Shown: piece after piece, positions 33,209-42,000 of the stretch | How the letters are laid out: each line of letters opens with the position of its first letter | Numbering within the stretch: the stretch's first letter is position 1 | Source of the DNA: Kitasatospora sp. MMS16-BH015 | GTDB lineage: Bacteria > Actinomycetota > Actinomycetes > Streptomycetales > Streptomycetaceae | Assembly: GCF_002943525.1 (NCBI RefSeq) | Contig: NZ_CP025394.1 | Coordinates: 1,054,001 to 1,118,000 of the forward strand | Reading direction: 5' to 3' | DNA length: 64,000 bases | Made by a program: the position numbers and the translations under genes | Notes under the pieces: generated by a model | Told to the model about the DNA's origin: nothing | The model's database searches: none | Seen by the model: the letters and a program-made list of their open reading frames with translations, nothing else

Positions 33209-34198
33209 TTGAACACCGCACGCGAGGCGTTCGTGACCACCGACCGCGACGAGGCCCTGCTCCGGCTCTCGGCGCTGTACAACGCCCGGCACCTGTCGGC
33301 GACCCAGGGCGACCGGTTCGGGGTCTCGATGACCCAGACACAGCTGGCCGGCATAGCCCTGGTCAAGGCCGAGTGGACGGGGTCCTTCACGCTGGAGGTC
33401 GGGCCGGTCGGCACCCACCTGATCAGCGCCACCGCCACCGGCGGCTACCACATCACCTGCCGGCCCCGCTCCGCCGGGCACACCACCGCGCCCGGCACGG
33501 TCCACCTGATCGCCGACCCGGACGAGCCGCTCACCGTGCGGCTCCGCGACCGGGCGCTGGTCTGCGCCGTGGACGTGCGGCCCGAGGTGCTCCGGCGGCA
33601 CGCCGAGGCGCTGCTCGGCACCGACCTGCGCGGCATCTGGCGCCCGCTCGACCTGGCCCCGACCGGGCCAGCCGCCGCCACCCTGGGCGCCCTGATCATC
33701 AGCGCGAGCGGGGACTCCGACCGGCCCGGCGCCCTGGTCACCCACCACCTGCTCCGGCCGCTGCTCGCCGAGAGCCTGCTCACCGCACTGCTGCTGGCCA
33801 CCGACCACCCCTGGCGCGAACACCTGGACCGCCCCGCGCCCCGGCCGAGGTCCCGCAGCATCCAGCAGGCGGCGGACGCCCTGCAGGCCGACCCGGCGCA
33901 CCCATGGACGGTGGCCGAACTCGCCGCCCTGGTCGGCCTCTCGGCCCGGGCCCTCCAGCAGGGCTTCCGCAGCCAGTACCTCACCACCCCCACCGCCTAC
34001 CTGCGCCGGGTCCGGCTGGCCCAGGCCCACCGTGACCTGTGCGCGGCGGAGCCGGGCCTGTCCACCGTGGAGGTGGTCGCCCGCCGCTGGGGCTTCCGCC
34101 ACCTGCCGCGCTTCGCCGGCTACTACCACCGCCAGTACGGCGTCCACCCGCACACCACCCTGCAGGCCCGGCGCGAGGACCCGGCCGGCACCGACTGA
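33209..34198 (+). CDS. AraC-family transcriptional regulator
   Basis: A 329-residue protein. The start is preceded by GAGGAGACGCAG; the start codon is a TTG/ATG-equivalent at 33209 (MNTAREAF). The N-terminal about 210 residues are a beta-rich ligand domain of AraC-binding type (HLIADPDEPLTVRL). The C-terminal 110 residues hold two HTH motifs: WTVAELAALVGLSARALQQGFRSQY (landmark) and VVARRWGFRHLPRFAGYYHRQYG, ending as AraC proteins do. It diverges from IspH-like paralog 1 and may control that gene. Confidence 0.85.
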   Translation: MNTAREAFVTTDRDEALLRLSALYNARHLSATQGDRFGVSMTQTQLAGIALVKAEWTGSFTLEVGPVGTHLISATATGGYHITCRPRSAGHTTAPGTVHLIADPDEPLTVRLRDRALVCAVDVRPEVLRRHAEALLGTDLRGIWRPLDLAPTGPAAATLGALIISASGDSDRPGALVTHHLLRPLLAESLLTALLLATDHPWREHLDRPAPRPRSRSIQQAADALQADPAHPWTVAELAALVGLSARALQQGFRSQYLTTPTAYLRRVRLAQAHRDLCAAEPGLSTVEVVARRWGFRHLPRFAGYYHRQYGVHPHTTLQARREDPAGTD

Positions 34199-34271
34199 TC
34201 CCCGGACCGGGGGCGGCTTCCGTTCGCGGCCCCCTGGGGTCAGTCCGCTCGCGGACCGCCACGACCCGCCG

Positions 34272-35078
34272 TCAGGGACGGGCCAGGAACTCGCCGATCA
34301 GCCCGGCGGCCACCGACCGACCGTCGGGGGCGAAGATCGAGCGCTCCGGCAGCACGTGCAGCTCGCAGTGCGGCAGCAGACCGGCCAGCTCCTTGCCGAT
34401 CGTGACGCTGTGCGCGAGGTCGTTCTCGTGGCAGATGATCTGCACCGGTGTCCGGATCCGACCCAGGTCCTCCAACCGCTGCACGGGGTAGAGCGCCCCG
34501 ACCTCACGCAGCCGCGGTGCGTAGCCCTCCTCGATCAGGAAGGCCGCGCGCTGCGCCCGCCAGACGGCGCTCTCCGCCGGCGGCATCGGCGGGCAGATCC
34601 TCAGCAGCATGTCGACGATGCCTTGGCTGTCGCCCTTCTCCACCAGCTCGGCCAGATCGGCGAACCACAGGAAGGGCTCGTCCGTGCCGCGCCCGGTGAT
34701 GGTGGGCAGCAGCATCAGCACGGCCCTGCGGAACCGGGTCGGCTGCTCGACCAACACCCGCAGGATGGTTCCCGCGCCCATCGACATCCCGACCGCCTGG
34801 TCGGCCCCGGTCCGCTCGCTCACGGCGAGCAGTTCGCTGCTCAGTACGCCGTAGCGCAGGGGGCCGGGCGCCGCCACGGAGCGGCCGTGGCCGCCGAAGC
34901 TGAAGAAGACCTGACGGCCCTCCACGTGCTCGCCGAAGCCGGTGAGCTGCTTCATGGTGTCGGCCAGCCCGTGTGCGAAGACCGTGGTGGGCGCGTCGCC
35001 GCTGCCGGTGACCCTGTACTCGACCGGCCTGCCGTCCACCAAGAGGACTTCGGTGGACTGCCGGGCTGACTCGCTCAT
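34272..35078 (-). CDS. Alpha/beta hydrolase
   Basis: A 268-residue protein starting ATG 35078 with AGGAGGAG upstream. The alpha/beta-hydrolase fold is clear: TTVFAHGLADT (oxyanion HG), the nucleophile elbow GMSMGAG at about residue 97, an acid in the HENDLAHS region, and a late His near the C-terminus in a less clear position. It has no signal peptide, so it is cytosolic. The substrate is unknown. It lies between the AraC regulator and the TPR regulator with no operon link. Confidence 0.8.
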   Translation of the reverse strand: MSESARQSTEVLLVDGRPVEYRVTGSGDAPTTVFAHGLADTMKQLTGFGEHVEGRQVFFSFGGHGRSVAAPGPLRYGVLSSELLAVSERTGADQAVGMSMGAGTILRVLVEQPTRFRRAVLMLLPTITGRGTDEPFLWFADLAELVEKGDSQGIVDMLLRICPPMPPAESAVWRAQRAAFLIEEGYAPRLREVGALYPVQRLEDLGRIRTPVQIICHENDLAHSVTIGKELAGLLPHCELHVLPERSIFAPDGRSVAAGLIGEFLARP

Positions 35079-35309
35079 GGGCTCCTCCTGAGGACCGGAT
35101 CGCGGGCTTGGCAGCCAGGTCTAGCCGACGGCGACCGAGCGCAATCAGCCGGCCGGGGACCGGGCGGCCCGCTCACCCACCCCTCACATCGTGGCCCGAC
35201 GGCCGCCGGACCGGTGCTGAGCTGCGATGACCCACCGCCGATCCACCGCTCTTGACGGGGGCCCAGTCTTGACAGCTCCCGTGCTCCATCAGAGCGACAG
35301 CGACACCCT

Positions 35310-36605
35310 TCAAAGCGGCTCGGGCGAGCGTGGCCAGTCCTCGGACCGGAGCGCCGACAAGAGGGCGGTGCGGTCGCTGCCCCGGTGGCGGGCAAGGGCG
35401 GTCCGCATCCCCGCGTACGCGTGGTCCAGCCGGCGGGAGGCCAGGCCGGCGCCGAGCTCGACGAACTGCTGCCAGGCCGCGCAGGCCCCGTCCACCGCGC
35501 CGGCCGCGAGCAGCAGCTCGCCGGTGCGGGCCAGCACCAGCGCCCGGGAGCGCCGTTCGGCGGCCGGGCGCAGCCGGTCGGAGAGCGCGAGTTCGGTCAC
35601 CGCCCCTGGCAAGTCGCCCAGCTGGTACCGGAGCTCGCCCCGCTGGTGGGCCAGCGCGGCGGGGTGGTAGGCGCCGACCACGGTGGCGGCGGGGCCGGCT
35701 GCGGCGGGCCCCGTGGCCCAGTCGAGGTGCCGCTCGGCCTGGCCCATCACCCGGAAGACTTCCCGGCGCCGGCCGTCCGCCGCCAGGGTGAGTGCGCGCT
35801 GGCCGTACAGGAAGGCGAGCATCGACGGGTCCTGCCCGGTGCCGAGCACCACCGCCCGCTCGGCCAGCCGGGCCGCCTGCGCACGGTGGCCGAGCTGGTG
35901 GGCCTGCACGCTCAGCGCCCGGTACGCGGCGCTGAGCGTGCGCGGGTCCCCCGCCTCCTCGGCCAGCTCGACCGCCAGGCGGTACCACTGCTGCGCCGGT
36001 CCGTGCCGCCGCTGGTCCACGTGCAGGAACCCACCCAGGTACGCGAGCCGCGCCCCGGCCGCGGCCAGCCCCCGCTGCACCGCCGGGCTGGCCGGCGCGG
36101 CCAACCACCCTCGGACGGTCACCGCGAAGAACCCGGTGAGGGCCCCGACCGAGTGGCCCGAGCCGACCAGGTGATCCGTCCGGGAGAAGTGCGCGGTCAT
36201 CCGGTCCAGACACCGCACATGCCGCGCCCCGACCCGCTCTGCCTCCCGGACCGCCGCCCCGCCGCGCCTTCGACCCGACCCGAGCAACTCCTCCACGGCC
36301 GCCAACCGATACGACTCCGACCCATCGGCCCTTGGACCGGCGGGCCCCGGCGGGGTGAGCCCGGCCTCCTCCACAGTGACCCGGCGACCCAGGCGACGGG
36401 AGAGTGCCTCGGCGATCAGCTCCGGTACGGGCCGCCGGGGCCGGGTGCCCGCCAGCCACTGGCCGACCGAGGCACGCTGGTAGTGCAGCTCGAGGCCGTT
36501 CTCCAGCCCCAGCCGGTTGACGGCGCGGGCCAACTCGCTCCCGCTCAGCCCGGCTTGGCCGAGCAGCAGACGGAGCCGGCTGTTGCCCCGGGACAGTGCG
36601 GACAC
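35310..36605 (-). CDS. Streptomyces-type HTH-TPR transcriptional regulator
   Basis: A 431-residue protein; GTG 36605 after AGGAAAGG. An N-terminal DNA-binding part (RLRLLLGQAGLSGSELARAVN, landmark; YQRASVGQWLAGTRPRRPVPELIAEAL) is followed by helical TPR-like repeats (ARLAERAVVLGTGQDPS, YQLGDLPGAVTELALSDRL). This layout is common among Streptomyces regulators of development and secondary metabolism that sit next to their targets. It lies between an alpha/beta hydrolase and IspH-like paralog 2. Ligand and targets are unknown. Confidence 0.75.
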   Translation of the reverse strand: MSALSRGNSRLRLLLGQAGLSGSELARAVNRLGLENGLELHYQRASVGQWLAGTRPRRPVPELIAEALSRRLGRRVTVEEAGLTPPGPAGPRADGSESYRLAAVEELLGSGRRRGGAAVREAERVGARHVRCLDRMTAHFSRTDHLVGSGHSVGALTGFFAVTVRGWLAAPASPAVQRGLAAAGARLAYLGGFLHVDQRRHGPAQQWYRLAVELAEEAGDPRTLSAAYRALSVQAHQLGHRAQAARLAERAVVLGTGQDPSMLAFLYGQRALTLAADGRRREVFRVMGQAERHLDWATGPAAAGPAATVVGAYHPAALAHQRGELRYQLGDLPGAVTELALSDRLRPAAERRSRALVLARTGELLLAAGAVDGACAAWQQFVELGAGLASRRLDHAYAGMRTALARHRGSDRTALLSALRSEDWPRSPEPL

Positions 36606-36795
36606 GCGGCCGCCTTTCCTGGTCGGTTCGGCCACCCGACCGGGGTCGCCGCCCTGGGTCGGATCGGCGCCGGATCCACGCGAGCCGCAGGGTTCACGGC
36701 GCCACCCGGTTACTTCGGCACAGACCCGCCCCCCGATGAGACCCCGCCCCCGATCAGCCGTACTCCGCCCCCGGCCCCGGCCCGCCCCCCGATCC

Positions 36796-37836
36796 TCAGC
36801 GCCGAACGCCCGGGCCGCGCCCGGCACTCACGTCCGTCCGCACCTCGCTCAGGCTCCGCTGCTCCAGCAGGCTGATCGGCCCGAGCCCGGAGAGCACCTC
36901 CACCATCTCCCCCACCGTCGGGCCACCGCCGGGCCGGGGCGGCAGCAGGCCCACGGTGGCCGCCGGCGCGAGGAGTTCGGGCAGCAGATCGGCCAGCCCG
37001 GCCACCGGCCGGGCGGCCCGGCCCGCCACTCGGGTGAGCCGTGCCGCGTCCTGCTCGCCGAGCGCCAGCACCAGGTCGCTCAGCTCACTCACCGCCTCCA
37101 GCGCGTGCCGCCGGTCCGAGGCGGCGTAGCACCACTGGTCGGGGTGCTGCCCGCGCAGCCGCGGGAACCGCTCCCGCAGCGCGGCCAGCAGCACTGCCAC
37201 CTCCTCCACCACCGCCCCCGGGTGCACCACGTACGACACCCGTTCCTCGCCCACCCCCGCCGCCAGCCCGGCCACCTCGCCCGTCTCCCGTACGGCGACC
37301 ACCTCCCCCGCCCGGAGCAGATCCTCCGCCCACTCCCCCTCCGCCGCGCCGTCCGGGCTGCCCACCAGCAGCACCAGATCGCCCCGCTCCCGGTACGCCG
37401 TCACCAGTCGCGCCGCCACCTCCCCGTGCCGGCAGTCCCCCAGGCCCCGGCAGCCACCCCCGTCCCCCGTCCCGGCCCCGCCCGGCACCAGCACCCGCCG
37501 GGTCCGCAGGACTCGTGACCAGTCCTCGACCGTCTCGCGGCCCAGCCAGGCCAGCCCGGGCGGGGTGGCGACGGCGATGCCGATCGCCTGGCCGGCCGGC
37601 TCCAGGTAGCTGACCAGCGAGACCGTCAGCGGGTCGTGCCCGACCGGGGTGCCCGGACGGGCGTACTCGCCGAGCCGGGCCGACACCCCGCGCCGGTGCA
37701 GCCAGGCCCGGACCAGCGGGGCCGCCGGGCAGCGCACGATGCCCCGGGTCGGGTGGCCGAAATCCCGCAGCACCGTGACCCCGTCCGCCACCAGCCCGTG
37801 CCCCTCGAACATCTCGATCTGCCGTGACCTGTTCAT
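36796..37836 (-). CDS. IspH/LytB-like protein, paralog 2
   Basis: A 346-residue protein starting ATG 37836. It is a paralog of the protein encoded at 31722-32813: both share HPxRGxVxCPAAPL near the N-terminus, RGDLVLLVG-like strands, a FPxLRGQHPDxWCYxAxDRR segment, and a C-terminal QRSLSEVRTDV-like end. Key Cys in RCPAAPL, GDCRHGEVA and QWCYAASDRR could still bind an Fe-S cluster, as in IspH, which makes IPP and DMAPP from HMBPP. The TQTTLS loop is changed (VVHPGAVVEE). It is divergent from the GPP methyltransferase gene, hinting at a terpenoid link. Confidence 0.7.
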   Translation of the reverse strand: MNRSRQIEMFEGHGLVADGVTVLRDFGHPTRGIVRCPAAPLVRAWLHRRGVSARLGEYARPGTPVGHDPLTVSLVSYLEPAGQAIGIAVATPPGLAWLGRETVEDWSRVLRTRRVLVPGGAGTGDGGGCRGLGDCRHGEVAARLVTAYRERGDLVLLVGSPDGAAEGEWAEDLLRAGEVVAVRETGEVAGLAAGVGEERVSYVVHPGAVVEEVAVLLAALRERFPRLRGQHPDQWCYAASDRRHALEAVSELSDLVLALGEQDAARLTRVAGRAARPVAGLADLLPELLAPAATVGLLPPRPGGGPTVGEMVEVLSGLGPISLLEQRSLSEVRTDVSAGRGPGVRR

Positions 37837-37963
37837 GCGTCCCCTTTCCCTGCCCACCCCCGCCCGGGAGCGGATCCACGAGTCCGCCGACAGTTCGTCA
37901 CCGGCTCGGCATCGGATCAGTCTTGTCACCCGAAGGAGTGAGCCGAGCACCTGTCGAGCGGGA

Positions 37964-38027
37964 GCCGGCTGTTGAAGGGGGGCCGGCTGTTGAAAGGGAT
38001 GGGGAGAGCCGCGTTCAACACGCCGGC
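37964..38027. promoter_or_regulatory. Triple GCCGGCTGTTGAA repeat before the GPP methyltransferase
   Basis: GCCGGCTGTTGAA occurs at 37964-37976 and 37982-37994 (18 bp apart) and again inverted, with one extra base, at 38014-38027 (TTCAACACGCCGGC). The cluster sits in the divergent promoter between IspH-like paralog 2 and the methyltransferase. It is a likely operator for one regulator of both genes. Confidence 0.55.
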
Positions 38028-38126
38028 GGATTCATCACCTCCGGTCGTCACAGAGCTTCCCGCCCGCCCGGCGAGGGCCCTCTACTGGGCTTCGGCAGCC
38101 CGGCCATCCCGAAGGAGACCCCGACC

Positions 38127-38972
38127 ATGTCGACCCAGGACACCCGCACCACCCGGTACCAGGACTCCATCGCCGCGTACTGGAACGCCGAGAAGAACCC
38201 CGTGAACCTGCTGCTCGGCGACGTGGACGGCCTCTACCACCACCACTACGGCATCGGCGACCCCGACTGGTCCGTCCTGGACACCCCGGCCGAAGGACGG
38301 GACGAGGCCGTGATCAAGGAGCTGCACCGCCTGGAGCAGGCCCAGGCCGACCTGCTGGCCCACCACCTGGGCCCACTGCTGCCCGGTGACAAGGTGTTCG
38401 ACGCCGGCTGCGGGCGCGGCGGCGGCTCGATCGTCGCCAACCTCCACTACGGCTGCTCCGCCGACGGCGTCACCCTCTCCTCCGAGCAGGCCGCCTTCGC
38501 CAACGAGCAGGCCCGCAAGCGCGGGGTGGACGACAAGGTCCGCTACCACGTCAAGAACATGCTCGACACCGGCCTCGAGACCGGCGCCTACGCCGCCTCC
38601 TGGAACAACGAATCCACCATGTACGTCGAACTCGGCCTGCTCTTCGCCGAACACGCCCGCCTGCTGCGCCGGGGCGGACGGTACGTCACCATCACCGGCT
38701 GCTACAACGACGCCTACGGCCTGCCCTCCCGCGCCGTCTCACTGATCAACGCCCACTACATCTGCGACATCCACCCCCGCAGCACCTACTTCCGCGAGCT
38801 CGCGGCCAACCGCCTGGTGCCCAACACCGTCATCGACCTGACCGCCGCGACCATCCCGTACTGGGAGATGCGCGCCAAGTCCTCCCTGGTCACCGGCATC
38901 GAGGACGCCTTCCTCGACGCCTACAAGGGCGGCAGCTTCCAGTACCTGCTCATCGCCGCCGACCGCGTCTGA
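38127..38972 (+). CDS. Geranyl diphosphate 2-C-methyltransferase
   Basis: A 281-residue SAM-dependent methyltransferase; ATG 38127 after GAAGGAGA. It matches GPP 2-C-methyltransferase: NPVNLLLGDVDGLYHHHYGIG near the N-terminus (landmark), the SAM loop VFDAGCGRGGG at about residue 90, ASWNNESTMYVELG, YVTITGCYND, INAHYICDIHPRSTYFRELA, and the end SSLVTGIEDAFLDAYKGGSFQY (landmark). The enzyme methylates GPP at C2 to give 2-methyl-GPP, the precursor of 2-methylisoborneol. The partner 2-methylisoborneol synthase normally lies next to it, but none is present here; instead IspH-like genes flank it. Either the synthase is elsewhere or the product differs. Confidence 0.9.
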   Translation: MSTQDTRTTRYQDSIAAYWNAEKNPVNLLLGDVDGLYHHHYGIGDPDWSVLDTPAEGRDEAVIKELHRLEQAQADLLAHHLGPLLPGDKVFDAGCGRGGGSIVANLHYGCSADGVTLSSEQAAFANEQARKRGVDDKVRYHVKNMLDTGLETGAYAASWNNESTMYVELGLLFAEHARLLRRGGRYVTITGCYNDAYGLPSRAVSLINAHYICDIHPRSTYFRELAANRLVPNTVIDLTAATIPYWEMRAKSSLVTGIEDAFLDAYKGGSFQYLLIAADRV

Positions 38973-39005
38973 CCCTGCGGTGCTCCGCGGCCGCCCCCGG
39001 CAGCA

Positions 39006-39044
39006 CCGGTGGCGGTGACCAGGCCCTCGGGTCACCGCCACCGG
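39006..39044. terminator. Bidirectional terminator between the methyltransferase and the giant gene
   Basis: Perfect 15-bp stem CCGGTGGCGGTGACC (39006-39020) with 39030-39044 and a 9-nt loop, extended outward by CAGCA/TGCTG. Sits between two convergent stop codons. Confidence 0.8.
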
Positions 39045-39073
39045 CGTGCTGCTCCTCTCCCGTTCCTCCGCCG

Positions 39074-42000
39074 CTACGGCCGGCGGCGCCTGACCAGAGC
39101 GGTCGCCGCGAGGAGCAGGCTGCCGAGGCCGGTCAGGGCCGCCGCCCAGCCGAGCAGCCAGAGCGACCGGTCCGCGCCGGTGTGGGGCAGCGGCTCCGGC
39201 AGGACGACGTACTCGCCGGTGTGCAGGATCCCGCCGTCGGGGCCGGTGGTGCCGGGCTTGTTGCTGTTGTTCGCCTGGTCCGGGTCGGCGGTGTCGGCGG
39301 AGACGGTGGCGATGTTGTCCACGCTCCGGCCAGTCGACTTCGGGTCCAGCTTCACGGTGATCCGGTAGACCGCCTTGGCGCCGACCGCCAGCCGGGCGAG
39401 CGGCCCGCAGCTGACCGTCTGGCCGTTCGCGGTGCAGCCGTCCGGGGAGGAGACGAAGGCGAGCGCGGCGGGCAGCGGGTCGCCCACCTTCACGTTCACC
39501 GCCGTGGACGGCCCGTTGTTGACCGCTGTGAGGGTGTAGGTGAAGGTGTCGCCCGGGTCGACCTGGCTCTTGCCGGCCGGGTAGGCGGCCTGCTTGGTGA
39601 GCGCCAGATCGGCGGCGGGTGCCTTGGCCCGGATCGTGAACGGCGCGCTGTTGTTCCGGCTCACCTGGTCGTCGGGCTCGTCGACCGAGGCATCGCCGAG
39701 AACGACCGCGCCGTGGCCCGCGTCCGCCGAGAGCCGGAGCGTGAACTCGTAGGCCACACTGTCGGTTTGGGCCCCGGCCTCGGCATTCCCACCGGGGACG
39801 AGCTGGGCGGGCACGGTGCAGACCGCCCGGGCCGGGGACTCGAAGGCGCAGCCCGCAGGCGCCTGCCCGGTGAAGGTGACCCCCTCGGGGAGCGTGACCG
39901 TGTGCGTGCCACGCCCGCTGGTGGCCGACGGCCCGAGGTTGCGGATCACCGTCCTCAGTTGGACCGTCCCACCCGGGGTCACGCTGTCCGCGCCGACCGT
40001 GGCCGTCACCGCCAGGTCGCGCTTCGGCGGCGCGGGTCGGCCGTTGTCGGGCAGCGGCGCGGTGGAGGTGTTGTCGGCCGTGTCCGGGTCGAGGTTGTCG
40101 CCGCTGACCGTCGCCGTGTTCAGCACGTCCGAGCCGTCACCGGTGTACCCCGGGTCCAGCCGCAAGAGCAGGGTGTAGCTGAACTTCTCCCCCACCCGCA
40201 GGCGGTTCTTCACCGGGCAGCGCACAGTGCGCGACGCACTGTCGAGCACGCACCCGGCCGGCTGCGAGGAGACGTAGGACAGCGGAGCGGGCAGCTTGTC
40301 CGCGAGGACGACCTGGTACGCGTCGTTGCTCGGGCCCTTGTTGGTGACGGTGATGGTGTACGGCACCGTCTCGCCCGGCGCGGCCTGCGGCCCCGTACTC
40401 TTCTTCTCCACCGCGAGGTTGGCCACCCCACGAGCGGGCTTGCCACCGGGCAGGCCGGCCTGGGAGCTGTTGTTCGCGGAGACCGGGTCGGCGGTGTCCG
40501 CCGCCACCCTGGCGGTGTTGCGGATCTCGGAGCCGTCGCCGTCGTAGTCCGCGTCCAGGCGCACCGTGATGGTGTACGTCCGGGAAGCACCGACAGCGAG
40601 TTCCACCAGCCTCGGGCAGACCACGTTCTGCCCCGCCGCCGTGCAACCGTCCGCCGAGGAGACGAACGCCAGCGGAGCGGGCAGCGGATCCGTCACCACG
40701 ACCCCGAGGGCCCGGGACGGCCCGTTGTTGGTGACCGTGAAGGCGTAGTCGAAGGTCGCTCCCGGAGAAACCCTGGTGTCGTTCGCCGTCTTCTTCACGA
40801 TCGCCAGATCAGCCGAGGCCGGGGCAGGCGGGTTCGGACCAGGGCCCGGGCCGGGCAGACCGCCCGTCCCCGCATCCGAGGTGTTGTTGGACATGTCGGG
40901 ATCGGCGGTGTCCGACTTCACCGACGCCTGGTTACGGATGTCCGAACCGTCACCGGAGTACCCGGCATCCAACTTGACCGTGATCTTGTACGTCCGGGTC
41001 TTGCCCACATCCAGCGTCGCCGGCCCGGTGCAGATGACCATCCGGCCGGTACCGGTGCAGCCGCTGTCGGCCGAGACGAACGCCAGCACACCCGGCAGGT
41101 TGTCGGTGACCGAGACGTTCTTCGCCTGCGACGGACCGTTGTTCGTCACCGTCAACTCGTACGAGAAGTCCGTCCCCGGCACCACCGGAGCCGTACCCAC
41201 CGCCTTCTTCGTGATCGCCAGATCGGCCTTGGTCACAGCCGGCGGGTTCGGGCCCGGACCGGGGCCGGGCAGGCCGCCCGTCGCCGCATCCGACGTGTTG
41301 TTGGACGTGTCAGGGTCGGCGGTGTCGGACTTCACCGACGCCTGGTTACGGATGTCCGAACCATTGCCGACGTACGCCTGGTCCAGCCGGACCGTCACCT
41401 TGTAGGTCTGGGTCTTACCGACATCCAGCGTCGCCGGACCCGCGCAGGTCACCGTCTGGCCGGAGGCAACGCAACCGGCGTCGGCCGACACGAAGTGCAG
41501 CTCCGCTTGGAGCGCATCCGTCACCACCACATTCCTCGCCTGCGACAGACCCTTGTTCGTCACCGTCAGCTCGTAATCGAAACTCTCACCGGGCGCGACC
41601 AAGGTGGTACCGACGGGCTTCTTCGTGATCGCCAGATCAGCCGAAGTCGGCGCCGGCGGATTCGGACCCGGACCAGGACCAGGCAGACCACCCGTCCCCG
41701 CATCCGACGTGTTGTTGGACATATCGGGGTCAGCGGTGTCCGACTTCACCGACGCGGTGTTCCGAATGTCCGAACCATTGCCGCCGTACGCCTGGTCCAG
41801 CCGGACCGTCACCTTGTAGACCTGCGTACCCTTCGGGTCGAGCGTCGCCGGCCCGGTGCAGGTGACCGTCCGGCCGGCAGCCCCGCAACCAGCGTCGGCC
41901 GACACGAAGTGCAGCTCCGCCTGGAGTACGTCCGTGACGACGACGTTCTTCGCCTGCGACGGACCGTTGTTGGTGACCGTGATCTCGTACTCGAACGTCC

